Positions 17,411 to 25,268 of a stretch of 64,000 bases of DNA are shown here, piece by piece. How positions within the stretch are numbered: position 1 is the stretch's first letter; every line of letters begins with the position of its first letter. Source of the DNA: Fen-1273 sp035516035 (lineage in GTDB: Bacteria > Bacteroidota > Ignavibacteria > UBA10030 > UBA6906). The notes beneath the pieces were generated by a model that was not told where the DNA came from, did not search any database, and saw nothing but the letters and a program-made list of their open reading frames with translations. The stretch is taken from positions 1 to 64,000 of the forward strand of contig DATJAS010000022.1 of the NCBI GenBank assembly GCA_035516035.1. Reading direction: 5' to 3'. Made by a program: the position numbers and the translations under genes.

Positions 17411-18231
17411 GGTGCCTGGGGACCAGGCTGTACGCCGCGCTTGTGATCGCTTTCATTGCGCCTCTGGCAGTCGCACAGGTTTCAATCATCGGCGACCTCA
17501 GCCAGGACCGCGAGGCGCACCCGGGGCAGAAATACGACGGGTCGATCCTCGTGAAGAACGACTCGAAGGAGACACAGCAGGCAAGGGTGTACCAGACCGA
17601 CTATCTCTTTTCGTACGACGGGAGGAACAACTATGCCGACCCGGGGACGACGGCCCGCTCGAACGCCCGCTGGGTCGCATTCAGCCCGGCGTACGTCGTC
17701 GTTCCACCGCAGGGAACGGCAACTGTCAACTACACGGTCGCCGTCCCCGAAAGCCTGGGTCATGCGGCTCCGGCCGGTTCGTACTGGAGCATGCTGATGG
17801 TCGAAGGCGTCCCGGCCGATTCTCCCGAATCCTCCCCCCGGGCGAAAAGTGAGAAGCCCGAGCTGGGGCTCAGGCAGACGCTCCGCTACGGCATCCAGAT
17901 CGCCACGCATATCACCGGGACAGGGAAACGCTCGGTGAAATTCCTCGGCGCCCGCCTGATCAAGGTCGCCGGGAGCGGGACCGCCCTTCAGGTTGACGTG
18001 GAAGACGATGGAACGCTCTGGTTCAGGCCCGACGTTTACGTCGAGGTCTTTGATGCAAAGGGGATATCGCTCGGAAAGTTCGCCGGCCAGAAATACCGGA
18101 TGTACCCGGGGACGTCAGTCAGGCAGCAGATCGATCTGCACACGATCCCGGCAGGTAAATACAAGGCGCTTGTCGTGGTGGACGCGGGGGGGGACGATGT
18201 GTTCGGCGCCCAATACGTCCTCGAGTTCTAA
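17407..18231 (+). CDS. periplasmic chaperone-like protein with two Ig-like domains
   Basis: 274 residues, signal peptide 1-23 (AVAQ). Residues ~25-135 look like an E-set/Ig domain: GSILVKNDSKETQQARVY, then RWVAFSPAYVVVPPQGTATV and PAGSYWSMLMVEG. This resembles both PapD-type chaperone domain 1 and the DUF916 domain of WxL-interacting proteins. Residues ~160-274 form a second beta domain ending QYVLEF. The conserved Arg/Lys pair of PapD cannot be assigned by eye. It follows the small secreted proteins and precedes the large barrel, exactly where a fimbrial chaperone would stand. The chaperone role is inferred. Confidence 0.6.
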   Translation: MRCLGTRLYAALVIAFIAPLAVAQVSIIGDLSQDREAHPGQKYDGSILVKNDSKETQQARVYQTDYLFSYDGRNNYADPGTTARSNARWVAFSPAYVVVPPQGTATVNYTVAVPESLGHAAPAGSYWSMLMVEGVPADSPESSPRAKSEKPELGLRQTLRYGIQIATHITGTGKRSVKFLGARLIKVAGSGTALQVDVEDDGTLWFRPDVYVEVFDAKGISLGKFAGQKYRMYPGTSVRQQIDLHTIPAGKYKALVVVDAGGDDVFGAQYVLEF

Positions 18232-18242
18232 ATTCTCCCACC

Positions 18243-21206
18243 GTGGAGCCCCAGGGACGCCGCCGATCATCCCCCCTCGCCCGGATCGCCTACGCTCTCC
18301 CGGTCCTTCTCGCCATTATCAGCTCCGCCGTCCCTGCACAGACCCCCTGCGTTGACCTCACACGCGCGGACGACGGCGTGCTGGCGGCCGTGCCCGGAAA
18401 AATTCTCAGCGTCGCCGTCGTTGCCACGAACAGGTCCGCGGTCGAGCGCCGCCTGGAATCGCGCCTTGTCCTGCCCCCCTCCTGGAGAAGCCTCACCCCC
18501 GACGGGCCGTTCACGATCGGCGGTGCGCAGGCGGACACGCGCCTGCTGAGCTTTGCCGTTCCGGCGTCGGCCCCGGCCGGAACGTACCACCTGTCGTTCA
18601 GCGTCTCCGACAACGGGATCCCCCCTTGCAGGAGCGAGCTTGCGCTCGATGTCGTCGTCGGGTCGTACCGGCGCATCGATCTCCAGCTCGAAGACCCCCC
18701 GCGGTTCCTGATCGCGGGTGCCTCCTGCATCGCCGCCTTCGTGGTGAAGAACCTCGGCAACGAAGAGAGCACCTTTTTCCTCTCCGCGCGCGGGGGCCAG
18801 GTCCTGAGCGCTGTCCCGGAGTCGAGCGCTGTCACGCTCGCTCCGCTGGAAGCGCGCCGCATGACGATGACGATCAGCGCAGCCGCTGACGCCGGCGAGA
18901 ACATCAGGGAAGTCGTCGCCCTCCGTGCCGTGCTCGGGCGGGATACGACTGTCGCCGTGAGCGCCACTTGTCTCCTGGAAGTGGTTCCCCGGGTGAGCGC
19001 AGGGGAGGCCAGGTTCCACGAGATCCCACTCGCCGTGAAGATCCGCGCGGCGGGTGAATCCGGCCAGTCGGGAGGCCAGATGGAAGTCGCGGGGGGGGGA
19101 ACGCTGACCGACAGGGGAACCGAACGGGTCGACCTTCTGCTGCGCACGCCCGACATACAGACGAAATCCATCCTCGGCCTCCACGACGAGTACCGCGCGA
19201 GCTATCTTTCCGAGTCGGCGCAGGTCGCCCTCGGCGACAGGGCATACGAGCTTTCCCCGCTGACCGAGCTTGCCCGCTATGCCTTCGGGGCGTACGGGAA
19301 GGTGACGTCGGGCGATCTCACCGCGGGGGGGTTCGTCAACCAGACGCGCTTTTACTCTCCCGTGCAGCGGGAACAGGCCGGCTTCGTGGGATACGGGGTG
19401 ACTCCCGGTCTCGACCTGAGCGCGAACTTCCTGAGGAAGGAAGACTATCGTACGAGCAACGTCGCGACCGCGCGCGGCATCGTCCGTCCGGCGGAAGGGA
19501 CGTCCCTTGACCTTGAGTACGGCATGAGCACGCTCGACGGCGCTGCCGACGACGCCTACGCCGCGCGCCTGCTCGGGAACCAGGACTGGGTGTCGTACGA
19601 GGCGCGCTTCGTGCACGCGGGTCCGTCGTACGGGGGCTACTACCGCGACGTGAATCTCACGAGCGCATCGGTCAACGCCCGGCCGTGGGAAAACCTCCGC
19701 CTGGAGGCATTTGCGCAGGAACAACGGCAGAATTTGCTGGATGACACGCTCCAGCTCGTCGCGCCGCGGGACAGGTACATGCAGTTCGGCGCAGGGTGGG
19801 GGGAGCTGTTCTCGGTCTACTACCGCCAGGTCGAATCGCGGGACCTCCTCCCCGTGCCCAAGTTCGACAGGATCGAGCGCACGGTCCAGATGCGGAGCGG
19901 CTGGTCGTTCCCTGACGGGAATCTCTACGCGAGCCTCGACCTGGGGGGGAGCAGGGAATACATCCTGCAGAACTCGGGGCCCCTGCGCCGCGTGCAGCTC
20001 TCGGCCAGCGTCAGGCCGGAGGCCCACCAGTCGTACGGATGCACGGTCGAATACGAGGAGGAGCCGAACCTGTACGCCGGCCAGCAGATGGAAACGTGGT
20101 CGGGGAGCGTGAGCGCCGCCTTCGAAGTGGCGGCCAGGATGCACGTGCTGTGCGCCATCTACGGCACGAGGATCGCCGTTCCGTTCGTCCAGTCGTACTC
20201 GCTCGCGGACCTCAGCGTTGCCTACGAGCTCCCGTTCAGGCACACGATCACGGTCCGGGGAAGGCAGAGCATATTTGCCCCCGGCGACGCCGGGAAAGAC
20301 CAGGCATATCTGGTGGAGTACTCGATTCCCCTTTCCGTCCCCGTCAGCCGGCTCACCGGGTCAGGCGTGCTCAGGGGGCGCGTGACGGACGAGATCACGC
20401 GCGGCGCGCTGAGCAACGTCGTCATTTATGCGGGCGGAGCGACGGCGGTGACTGATGATGCGGGAGAATATGAGTTCCCTTCGCTGAAGCCGGACGTCTA
20501 TGCCCTTCAGGTCGACCTGGGGAGCGCCGGCGTGGGGCGCGTGACCGTGCGCCCGGCGCCGTTTCTCGTGACCGTCCTCGGTGGAGAGGAGGCGCGCCTT
20601 GATATCAGCGTCATCCCCTCGTCGTCGATCGCAGGTGAAATCGCCGTGTACGACTTCAGCGAACCCGCCCAGAGGGACACCTCCCCGGGTGAGGTCACCC
20701 GCACAGGTGCGGTGCCGGGCGTGCTCCTTGAGCTTGCCGGTCCGGAAGGAACGATCCGCAGGTTTACCGACAGCAGGGGGAGGTTCCGCTTCGATGATCT
20801 CCGGCCGGGCGCGTGGGTGCTCCGCCTTTGGTCCGAGAGTCTCCCGGAGTACCACTACCACGAGCGGGATTCGGTCCCCTTCGCATTGCTTCCCGGGACG
20901 CACGTGGATACGACGTTCCGTGTTCTGCCGAAGCGGAGGATGATCAGGATACTGAAGGAAGGAATGATCCGGGAGGGCTGGGGGCCGCAGGTGCCGAAGC
21001 CCTCTCAGAGTCCCGCCGGGCCGAACGCCCCGGGCGCAAAACCGTCCGGAGGGCCCGCGAAGCCCGGCGCCCCGTCGCCCCGTCCCGGGAACCCGCGCGG
21101 CGCGACCGCGCCGTGGCTCCGGCTGCACGGCCGTGAAATTCGGCTCGCATGCTGGAGAGCGAACGTCGTCGCCTGCCGCGACGCCGGCACGCTGCCTGCG
21201 CAGTAA
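18243..21206 (+). CDS. large outer-membrane barrel protein, usher-like by context
   Basis: 987 residues from a GTG start, 11 bp after the chaperone-like gene. Signal peptide 1-33. Two NEW3/CARDB-like beta domains follow at ~36-140 and ~143-250. Residues ~260-700 show dense alternating, aromatic-rich strands typical of an outer-membrane barrel, starting with a segment LGDRAYELSPLTELARYAFG. Residues ~707-792 form a carboxypeptidase-regulatory-like domain (GVLRGRVTDEITRGALSNVV). Another such domain spans ~796-895. A Pro/Gly/Ala-rich tail (~915-955) ends in an odd Arg/Cys-containing stretch. It is not an obvious member of the Fim/Csu usher family. Usher function is inferred from gene order and barrel character. 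Confidence 0.62.
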   Translation: MEPQGRRRSSPLARIAYALPVLLAIISSAVPAQTPCVDLTRADDGVLAAVPGKILSVAVVATNRSAVERRLESRLVLPPSWRSLTPDGPFTIGGAQADTRLLSFAVPASAPAGTYHLSFSVSDNGIPPCRSELALDVVVGSYRRIDLQLEDPPRFLIAGASCIAAFVVKNLGNEESTFFLSARGGQVLSAVPESSAVTLAPLEARRMTMTISAAADAGENIREVVALRAVLGRDTTVAVSATCLLEVVPRVSAGEARFHEIPLAVKIRAAGESGQSGGQMEVAGGGTLTDRGTERVDLLLRTPDIQTKSILGLHDEYRASYLSESAQVALGDRAYELSPLTELARYAFGAYGKVTSGDLTAGGFVNQTRFYSPVQREQAGFVGYGVTPGLDLSANFLRKEDYRTSNVATARGIVRPAEGTSLDLEYGMSTLDGAADDAYAARLLGNQDWVSYEARFVHAGPSYGGYYRDVNLTSASVNARPWENLRLEAFAQEQRQNLLDDTLQLVAPRDRYMQFGAGWGELFSVYYRQVESRDLLPVPKFDRIERTVQMRSGWSFPDGNLYASLDLGGSREYILQNSGPLRRVQLSASVRPEAHQSYGCTVEYEEEPNLYAGQQMETWSGSVSAAFEVAARMHVLCAIYGTRIAVPFVQSYSLADLSVAYELPFRHTITVRGRQSIFAPGDAGKDQAYLVEYSIPLSVPVSRLTGSGVLRGRVTDEITRGALSNVVIYAGGATAVTDDAGEYEFPSLKPDVYALQVDLGSAGVGRVTVRPAPFLVTVLGGEEARLDISVIPSSSIAGEIAVYDFSEPAQRDTSPGEVTRTGAVPGVLLELAGPEGTIRRFTDSRGRFRFDDLRPGAWVLRLWSESLPEYHYHERDSVPFALLPGTHVDTTFRVLPKRRMIRILKEGMIREGWGPQVPKPSQSPAGPNAPGAKPSGGPAKPGAPSPRPGNPRGATAPWLRLHGREIRLACWRANVVACRDAGTLPAQ

Positions 21207-21287
21207 CGCCCGCGCTCCTGCATTTCTTCCCCGGATGTCCGACGGGGATGGCTGCCTGCTCGCCCTCTTGCCGGCAGGGCTCCCCCA

Positions 21288-21962
21288 TCAGGGGATATCG
21301 CGGTTCTCGATGATGCGCTGACCCGGGGCGTCCTCTACTGACGCGCTGACAAGCGCGGCGGCGACCCGCGACGCTTCCACGGGGCGGATCCGCCGGGGCG
21401 AGAGGAACGCAAGCCGGCCGGCCAGGCGCTCAAATCTTCTCGGGCCGGGGCGCTCCCCGACGAGCAACGAGGGGCGGACGATCGTGACCGACCGGTAGCC
21501 GAGTTCGCCGACCGCATGCTCCAGTTCTCCCTTGACGCGGTTGTAGAACACCCGCGAGTGAGGATCCGCGCCCAGTGCGCTTACCAGGAGAAAGTGACGC
21601 GCCCCTCCTTCCAGGCCGAGCCGCGCAACGTGCAGCGCATAATCGAAGTCTACGCGGCGGAACGCCTCCTCGGTGCCCGCATCGTGCATCGTCGTTCCGA
21701 GCGCGCAGAAGACCGCATCAACCCGGAAGAGGTCGGCGCTGTGGTCGAGGCTCTCATAGTCGACTTTTCTGATCCAGAGCCGCTCCGATTCGAGCGTCGT
21801 GTGGAGCGTGCGGCGCACAAGCGCGATAATGCGCGTGCACCCTGGCTCGCCGAGGAGGAGGTCCACGCATTCGCGGCCCACGAGGCCCGTCGCCCCGGCC
21901 ACCACCGCGGACGCCGGGGAGGAGGACGTCATATGTCGGGTGTCGCTTTCTTCGATGTCCAT
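21288..21962 (-). CDS. NAD(P)-binding oxidoreductase, HTATIP2/YraR-like
   Basis: 224 residues with the Rossmann start VVAGATGLVGRECVDLLL (the GxxGxxG nucleotide-binding loop), then VDAVFCALGTTMHDAGTEEAF, FLLVSALGADPHSRVFYNRVKGE with a YxxxK pair, and VRPSLLVGERPG. This is the atypical short-chain dehydrogenase group of HTATIP2/TIP30 and bacterial YraR proteins. Reaction unknown. A second in-frame ATG ten codons in (position 21932) is an equally good start. Flanked by short intergenic regions and not clearly part of an operon. Confidence 0.82.
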   Translation of the reverse strand: MDIEESDTRHMTSSSPASAVVAGATGLVGRECVDLLLGEPGCTRIIALVRRTLHTTLESERLWIRKVDYESLDHSADLFRVDAVFCALGTTMHDAGTEEAFRRVDFDYALHVARLGLEGGARHFLLVSALGADPHSRVFYNRVKGELEHAVGELGYRSVTIVRPSLLVGERPGPRRFERLAGRLAFLSPRRIRPVEASRVAAALVSASVEDAPGQRIIENRDIP

Positions 21963-22065
21963 GTGAGAATTGTGGCAAACTCCGGCGGCCGCCGAAGGGC
22001 GGAAGGCAAAGCCGAAGTGTGAGAAGGGTAAAATCCCGGCGGGTTCCGGTGCGCGCGGGCGAAGT

Positions 22066-22437
22066 TCAGGCCTGGCGGATGCGCGCTTCCGTGTTATATC
22101 CCCGCTCGCCGAACGGCTCGAGCTTCTCGATCCAGATCTGCTCGATGAGCGTGAGCTCGTCCTCGAGGTTGAAGTGCGGATCGTCCTTGACTTTCACCGT
22201 CTCCAGGATCTCGAACTTGAACGCCCTCTCCCCGAACTCCTTCCAGTCCTTCTGGAGTGCAGGGTTCCTGTGGCTGCCCGTCGCGAGCATGAACCTGTGG
22301 CTGTTGAGCGGTCCGTGGAGGTTGAGGCTGCTCCCCAGGTACACCTTGCCGTTCACGGTGTTCCTGATGGCAAATACGCCTGCGGTTTTCGGCTGTTCCT
22401 TGTACTCCCGCTTGATGTCTCTTTTTGATTTTTCCAT
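22066..22437 (-). CDS. small GIY-YIG domain protein
   Basis: A 123-residue stand-alone GIY-YIG fold. GVF (residues 21-23) and KVYLGSS stand for the GIY and YIG motifs. NPALQKDWKEFGERAFKFEILE and a C-terminal Trp-Glu-Lys-Leu-(x)-Pro-Phe-Gly-Glu-Arg-Gly-Tyr-Asn-like end match a family of small orphan GIY-YIG proteins. The helix Arg that catalyses cleavage in UvrC and I-TevI is not apparent: NLHGPLNSHRF has Gly-Pro near that place. Nuclease activity is therefore uncertain. Its leader contains a copy of the dispersed repeat, and a divergent promoter pair separates it from the kinase gene. Confidence 0.8.
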   Translation of the reverse strand: MEKSKRDIKREYKEQPKTAGVFAIRNTVNGKVYLGSSLNLHGPLNSHRFMLATGSHRNPALQKDWKEFGERAFKFEILETVKVKDDPHFNLEDELTLIEQIWIEKLEPFGERGYNTEARIRQA

Positions 22438-22444
22438 CGTTACG

Positions 22445-22508
22445 TGTCATTGCGAGCGGCGGCGCCTTCGGCGCCGTGGCGCCAAGGGCGCCACGAAGCA
22501 ATCCGGGC
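22445..22508. repeat. dispersed TGTCATTGCGAGC repeat, copy 1
   Basis: Starts with TGTCATTGCGAGC, then GGCGCC-rich short palindromes (GGCGCC TTC GGCGCC; TGGCGCC AAG GGCGCCA) and ends in GAAGCAATCCGGGC. It lies between a leftward promoter and the GIY-YIG start, so it would be transcribed as a hairpin-rich 5' leader. Confidence 0.75.
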
Positions 22509-22512
22509 ACAC

Positions 22513-22543
22513 CGAAACTACGCACATCGCACGCCAGTCGCAA
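22513..22543 (-). promoter_or_regulatory. candidate promoter for the GIY-YIG gene
   Basis: Reading leftward: TTG, 20 nt, TAGTTTCG. It is back to back with the rightward kinase promoter, only 8 bp away. The resulting leader of about 70 nt would consist almost wholly of the dispersed repeat. Confidence 0.5.
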
Positions 22544-22551
22544 CTCCCTCT

Positions 22552-22582
22552 TTGACTTTTCTCCGGTGTGTCTCTATATTAG
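22552..22582 (+). promoter_or_regulatory. candidate promoter for the kinase-regulator pair
   Basis: TTG, 20 nt, TATATTAG. Transcription would begin near 22588, which makes ATG 22619 (leader ~30 nt, AGACAGG upstream) a better start than the GTG at 22589, which would be nearly leaderless. Confidence 0.55.
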
Positions 22583-22618
22583 TTCCGTGTGGACGGTTCT
22601 TTTCCAGTAAAGACAGGC

Positions 22619-24142
22619 ATGGAGGGATTCGACAGTCGGTCGCGCGCCGCGCAGGCGGCGTCGGGGGCGGTCGGGATGGGAGAGGGGGGCGACGGACGGC
22701 TCCGGCCCGCGTACGCGCTCCTGGATGAGCTCGTCAACGGTTCGCCCGAGGCGCTCGTCGCCCTGTCTGCGGCGGGCGCCATCCTGTTCTGGAACCGCGG
22801 CGCAGAAGCCCTCTACGGGTTTTCCGCCGCCGAAGCGGAGAGCCGCTCCCTCCTTCCGCTGGTCGTACCCTCCGATCGCCAGGCGGAAACGCGCGACGCA
22901 TTTGAACAGGCGCTCCGCACCGGTCACGCGAACGGCGAATCCGTACGCTGCCGCAGGGACGGGACACGGCTCCCGGTCGAAGTCCTCTTCACCTGCATCC
23001 GGGATCCCCGCGGCGAGGTTGCGTTCGTCGCCCTGAGCGAGCGCGACATTTCCATCCGCATGCGGGCGTACGACGCCCTCCGCAGACTCTCCTCCATCGT
23101 CGAATACTCCGACGACGCCATCATCAGCGAGACTCTCGACGGCATTATCCTGAGCTGGAACGCCGGCGCGACCCGCCTCTACGGCTACGAGGCCGAGGAG
23201 GTGATCGGGAGGCCGATCACCCTCCTTGCCCCCGAGGAGCGCGACCATGAGCCCTTCGAGCTCCTCCAGCGAATACGCCGCGGCGAGCGGGTCGAGCACT
23301 ACAACACCGTCCGCCGCCGCAAGGACGGGACCTGCCTGGATGTCTCCGCGACGATCTCGCCGATACGGGACGGCACCGGCGCCGTCGCCGGGGCGTCGCT
23401 GATCGCGCGCGATATCACGGAGGAGATGCGCCTCCGCAGGCAGCTCGACGAGATCGGCCGCCAGCGCGCTGAGGATCTCCGTCGCTTTGTCTCGTCCGTG
23501 CAGAAGGCGCAGGAGGAGGAGCGGGGGCGGATCTCGCGCGAGCTCCACGACGACATTGGCCAGCGGCTGACGGGACTGAAGCTCCGCCTGGAAGTCCTGG
23601 AGGACGAGATTGCCGGGGCCTCTCCCGCGGGCGCCTCGTCCCTCTCCGGCGTGACGCGGGAGATCGAGGCGATGATGGCGGAGGTAAAGCGGATCTCGTC
23701 GAACCTCCATCCGGCGGAGCTCGACGATTTCGGCCTCGTCAGCGCGCTCAATCTCCTCTGCAGGGACTTCGGGAAGTCGTGCGGGATCACCGTGACGTTT
23801 CAACAGGGTCCGGCGATGCCGTACGGCAAAGACATCGAGATCGCCCTCTACAGGATCGCCCAGGAGGGGCTCGCGAATATCGCCCATCACGCCGGGGCGG
23901 GATCCGTGCTGGTCCGCCTTGCGCATCTCCAGGGGGTCGTTTCGCTGCTGATCGAGGACGACGGCCGGGGGTTCGACGCCGCCCGTCTGCGCGCGCATGG
24001 GGGGCTCCACGCCGGGCTCGGGTTGATCAGCATGAAGGAGCGGGCACAGCTCTTCGGCGGCTCCATGTACCTCACGTCGGCCCCGGGGCAGGGGACGCGG
24101 ATTCACGTCGAGATTCCGCTGCCGAAGGGAGGGGGGGCGTGA
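22619..24142 (+). CDS. PAS-PAS sensor histidine kinase (NarL/DegS type)
   Basis: About 507 residues from ATG 22619, without membrane segments, so a cytoplasmic sensor. PAS domain 1 spans ~35-145 (ALSAAGAILFWNRGAEALYG), PAS domain 2 ~155-268 (DAIISETLDGIILSWNAG), then a coiled linker. The HisKA_3 domain has ERGRISRELHDDIGQRLTG with the phosphate-accepting His near residue 310. The HATPase domain has RIAQEGLANIAHHA, EDDGRGFD and GLGLISMKERAQLFGG. No cofactor ligand is evident in the PAS domains. The GTGA junction couples it to the response regulator. Confidence 0.93.
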   Translation: MEGFDSRSRAAQAASGAVGMGEGGDGRLRPAYALLDELVNGSPEALVALSAAGAILFWNRGAEALYGFSAAEAESRSLLPLVVPSDRQAETRDAFEQALRTGHANGESVRCRRDGTRLPVEVLFTCIRDPRGEVAFVALSERDISIRMRAYDALRRLSSIVEYSDDAIISETLDGIILSWNAGATRLYGYEAEEVIGRPITLLAPEERDHEPFELLQRIRRGERVEHYNTVRRRKDGTCLDVSATISPIRDGTGAVAGASLIARDITEEMRLRRQLDEIGRQRAEDLRRFVSSVQKAQEEERGRISRELHDDIGQRLTGLKLRLEVLEDEIAGASPAGASSLSGVTREIEAMMAEVKRISSNLHPAELDDFGLVSALNLLCRDFGKSCGITVTFQQGPAMPYGKDIEIALYRIAQEGLANIAHHAGAGSVLVRLAHLQGVVSLLIEDDGRGFDAARLRAHGGLHAGLGLISMKERAQLFGGSMYLTSAPGQGTRIHVEIPLPKGGGA

Positions 24143-24801
24143 AGAAGATCCGGATCCTCATCGCCGATGATCACAGCGTCGTGCGGGAGGGGCTGCGGGC
24201 CCTCCTCGGCAGGGTGGAGGACTTTGACGTCATTGCCGAGGCCGCCGACGGGGAGGAGGCGGTCCGCCTCGTCCGCGAAAAGAAGCCGGATGTCGCCATG
24301 CTCGATATCTCCATGCCGGCGGTGAACGGTATCGAGGCCACGCGGCAGATCCGGCGCTCGAACCCGGATACGAAGATCCTCATCTTCACGATGTACGAGA
24401 ACGAAGAGTACGTCTACCAGATGGTCGCAGCGGGGGCCAACGGGTATGTCCTGAAGGATGCGGGAAAACACGACCTGATCGCCGCCGTCCGCGCCATCCA
24501 GTACGGCGGGCGGTTCTTCAGCCCGGGGGTGTCCCGACTGATCATCGACGAATTCATCCGGCGCTCCCGCGAGGCTTCCCCCGCGCCCCCCGCCCGGTCG
24601 GAGCTGACCACCCGCGAGTCCGAAATCCTCCAGTACATCGCCTCGGGGCTCACCAACGCCGAGATCGCCCGCAAGCTCTTCCTGAGCGTCAGGACGGTGA
24701 ACACGCACCGCACGAACCTGATGCACAAGCTGGACGTCCACAACACGGCCGGCCTGGTCCGGTACGCACTGGAAAACGGGCTGGTGGCCTCCCAGCCCTG
24801 A
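24139..24801 (+). CDS. NarL/LuxR-family response regulator
   Basis: 220 residues from a GTG that overlaps the kinase stop by 4 bp. The receiver domain has ILIADDHSVVREGL (acid pocket), VAMLDISMP with the phospho-acceptor Asp, and a Lys in VLKDAG. The C-terminal LuxR-type HTH has LTTRESEILQYIASGLTNAEIARKL and VRTVNTHRTNLMHKL. It should be phosphorylated by the adjacent kinase and activate or repress transcription. Targets unknown; the next genes downstream are envelope proteins and the respiratory cluster. Confidence 0.95.
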   Translation: MKKIRILIADDHSVVREGLRALLGRVEDFDVIAEAADGEEAVRLVREKKPDVAMLDISMPAVNGIEATRQIRRSNPDTKILIFTMYENEEYVYQMVAAGANGYVLKDAGKHDLIAAVRAIQYGGRFFSPGVSRLIIDEFIRRSREASPAPPARSELTTRESEILQYIASGLTNAEIARKLFLSVRTVNTHRTNLMHKLDVHNTAGLVRYALENGLVASQP

Positions 24802-24804
24802 CCC

Positions 24805-24825
24805 GGCGCCCCTCCCCGGGGCGCC
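24805..24825 (+). terminator. GC-rich hairpin after the response regulator
   Basis: GGCGCCCC (24805-24812) and GGGGCGCC (24818-24825) make an 8-bp stem with a 5-nt loop just after the stop codon. C/T-rich sequence without a T run follows, so termination may be weak. Confidence 0.4.
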
Positions 24826-24892
24826 TCCCCTCCCTCTACGGTGTTTACACGACCCCCCCTGCGCCAAGTGCGCAATCTGCAAATTACGCCCC

Positions 24893-24922
24893 TTGCCCGA
24901 GTGCCTCTCTCCCCGCGTTTTG
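24893..24922 (+). promoter_or_regulatory. weak promoter candidate for lipoprotein gene
   Basis: TTG, 19 nt, GCGTTTTG: the TTTG half matches but the TA half does not. It lies ~37 bp before the lipoprotein start. Weaker than the N20 elements. Confidence 0.2.
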
Positions 24923-24958
24923 CGAGGTTTATGCCCGAAAACAATCGGGAGGTACGCT

Positions 24959-25228
24959 ATGCACAATAAGCGCGGGGGAGTCGCTGTTGCGGCCGCGATC
25001 CTGCTGGGCGCCGGCGCGGCGCTCCTGGGAGGGTGTTCTTCCAGCCCGGGCCAGGCGGAGTTGCAACAGCTGGACGATCTGAAAAAGGAAGTGGCGGACC
25101 TGCAGCACCAGGTCGCCGACAGGGAATCGACGAAGGCGACGCTCGACAAGGAGATCGCCGACAGCAACGCCAGGCTGAAGAAATGCCACGACGACGAGGC
25201 GGTCGTCCGCGAACGCCTCGGGAAGTAA
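24959..25228 (+). CDS. small coiled-coil lipoprotein
   Basis: 89 residues from ATG 24959, preceded by GGGAGGT at good spacing; a longer frame starting upstream lacks this site. The signal sequence ends in lipobox LGGC, then Ser-rich residues, then a heptad-like stretch (LQQLDDLKKEVADLQHQVADRE) to the C-terminus. Probably anchored in the outer or inner membrane and projecting a coiled coil into the periplasm. It precedes a LysM protein by 40 bp and may work with it on the cell wall. Function otherwise unknown. Confidence 0.8.
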   Translation: MHNKRGGVAVAAAILLGAGAALLGGCSSSPGQAELQQLDDLKKEVADLQHQVADRESTKATLDKEIADSNARLKKCHDDEAVVRERLGK

Positions 25229-25268
25229 CCGTGCCGCAGGCACACAATCAGAGAAAGGACACAACACC

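Noticed and set aside
21090..21206. Frameshift near the end of the usher-like barrel protein
   Set aside because: The last ~35 residues (Arg/Cys-containing) look unlike the rest, but the preceding Pro/Gly-rich tail is already low-complexity and no alternative frame gives a better end. Left as a single gene.
22589..22618. GTG 22589 as the kinase start
   Set aside because: It lies only 6 bp after the -7 box, while ATG 22619 has a normal leader and purine-rich site; the added residues carry no domain. Not fully excluded if leaderless.
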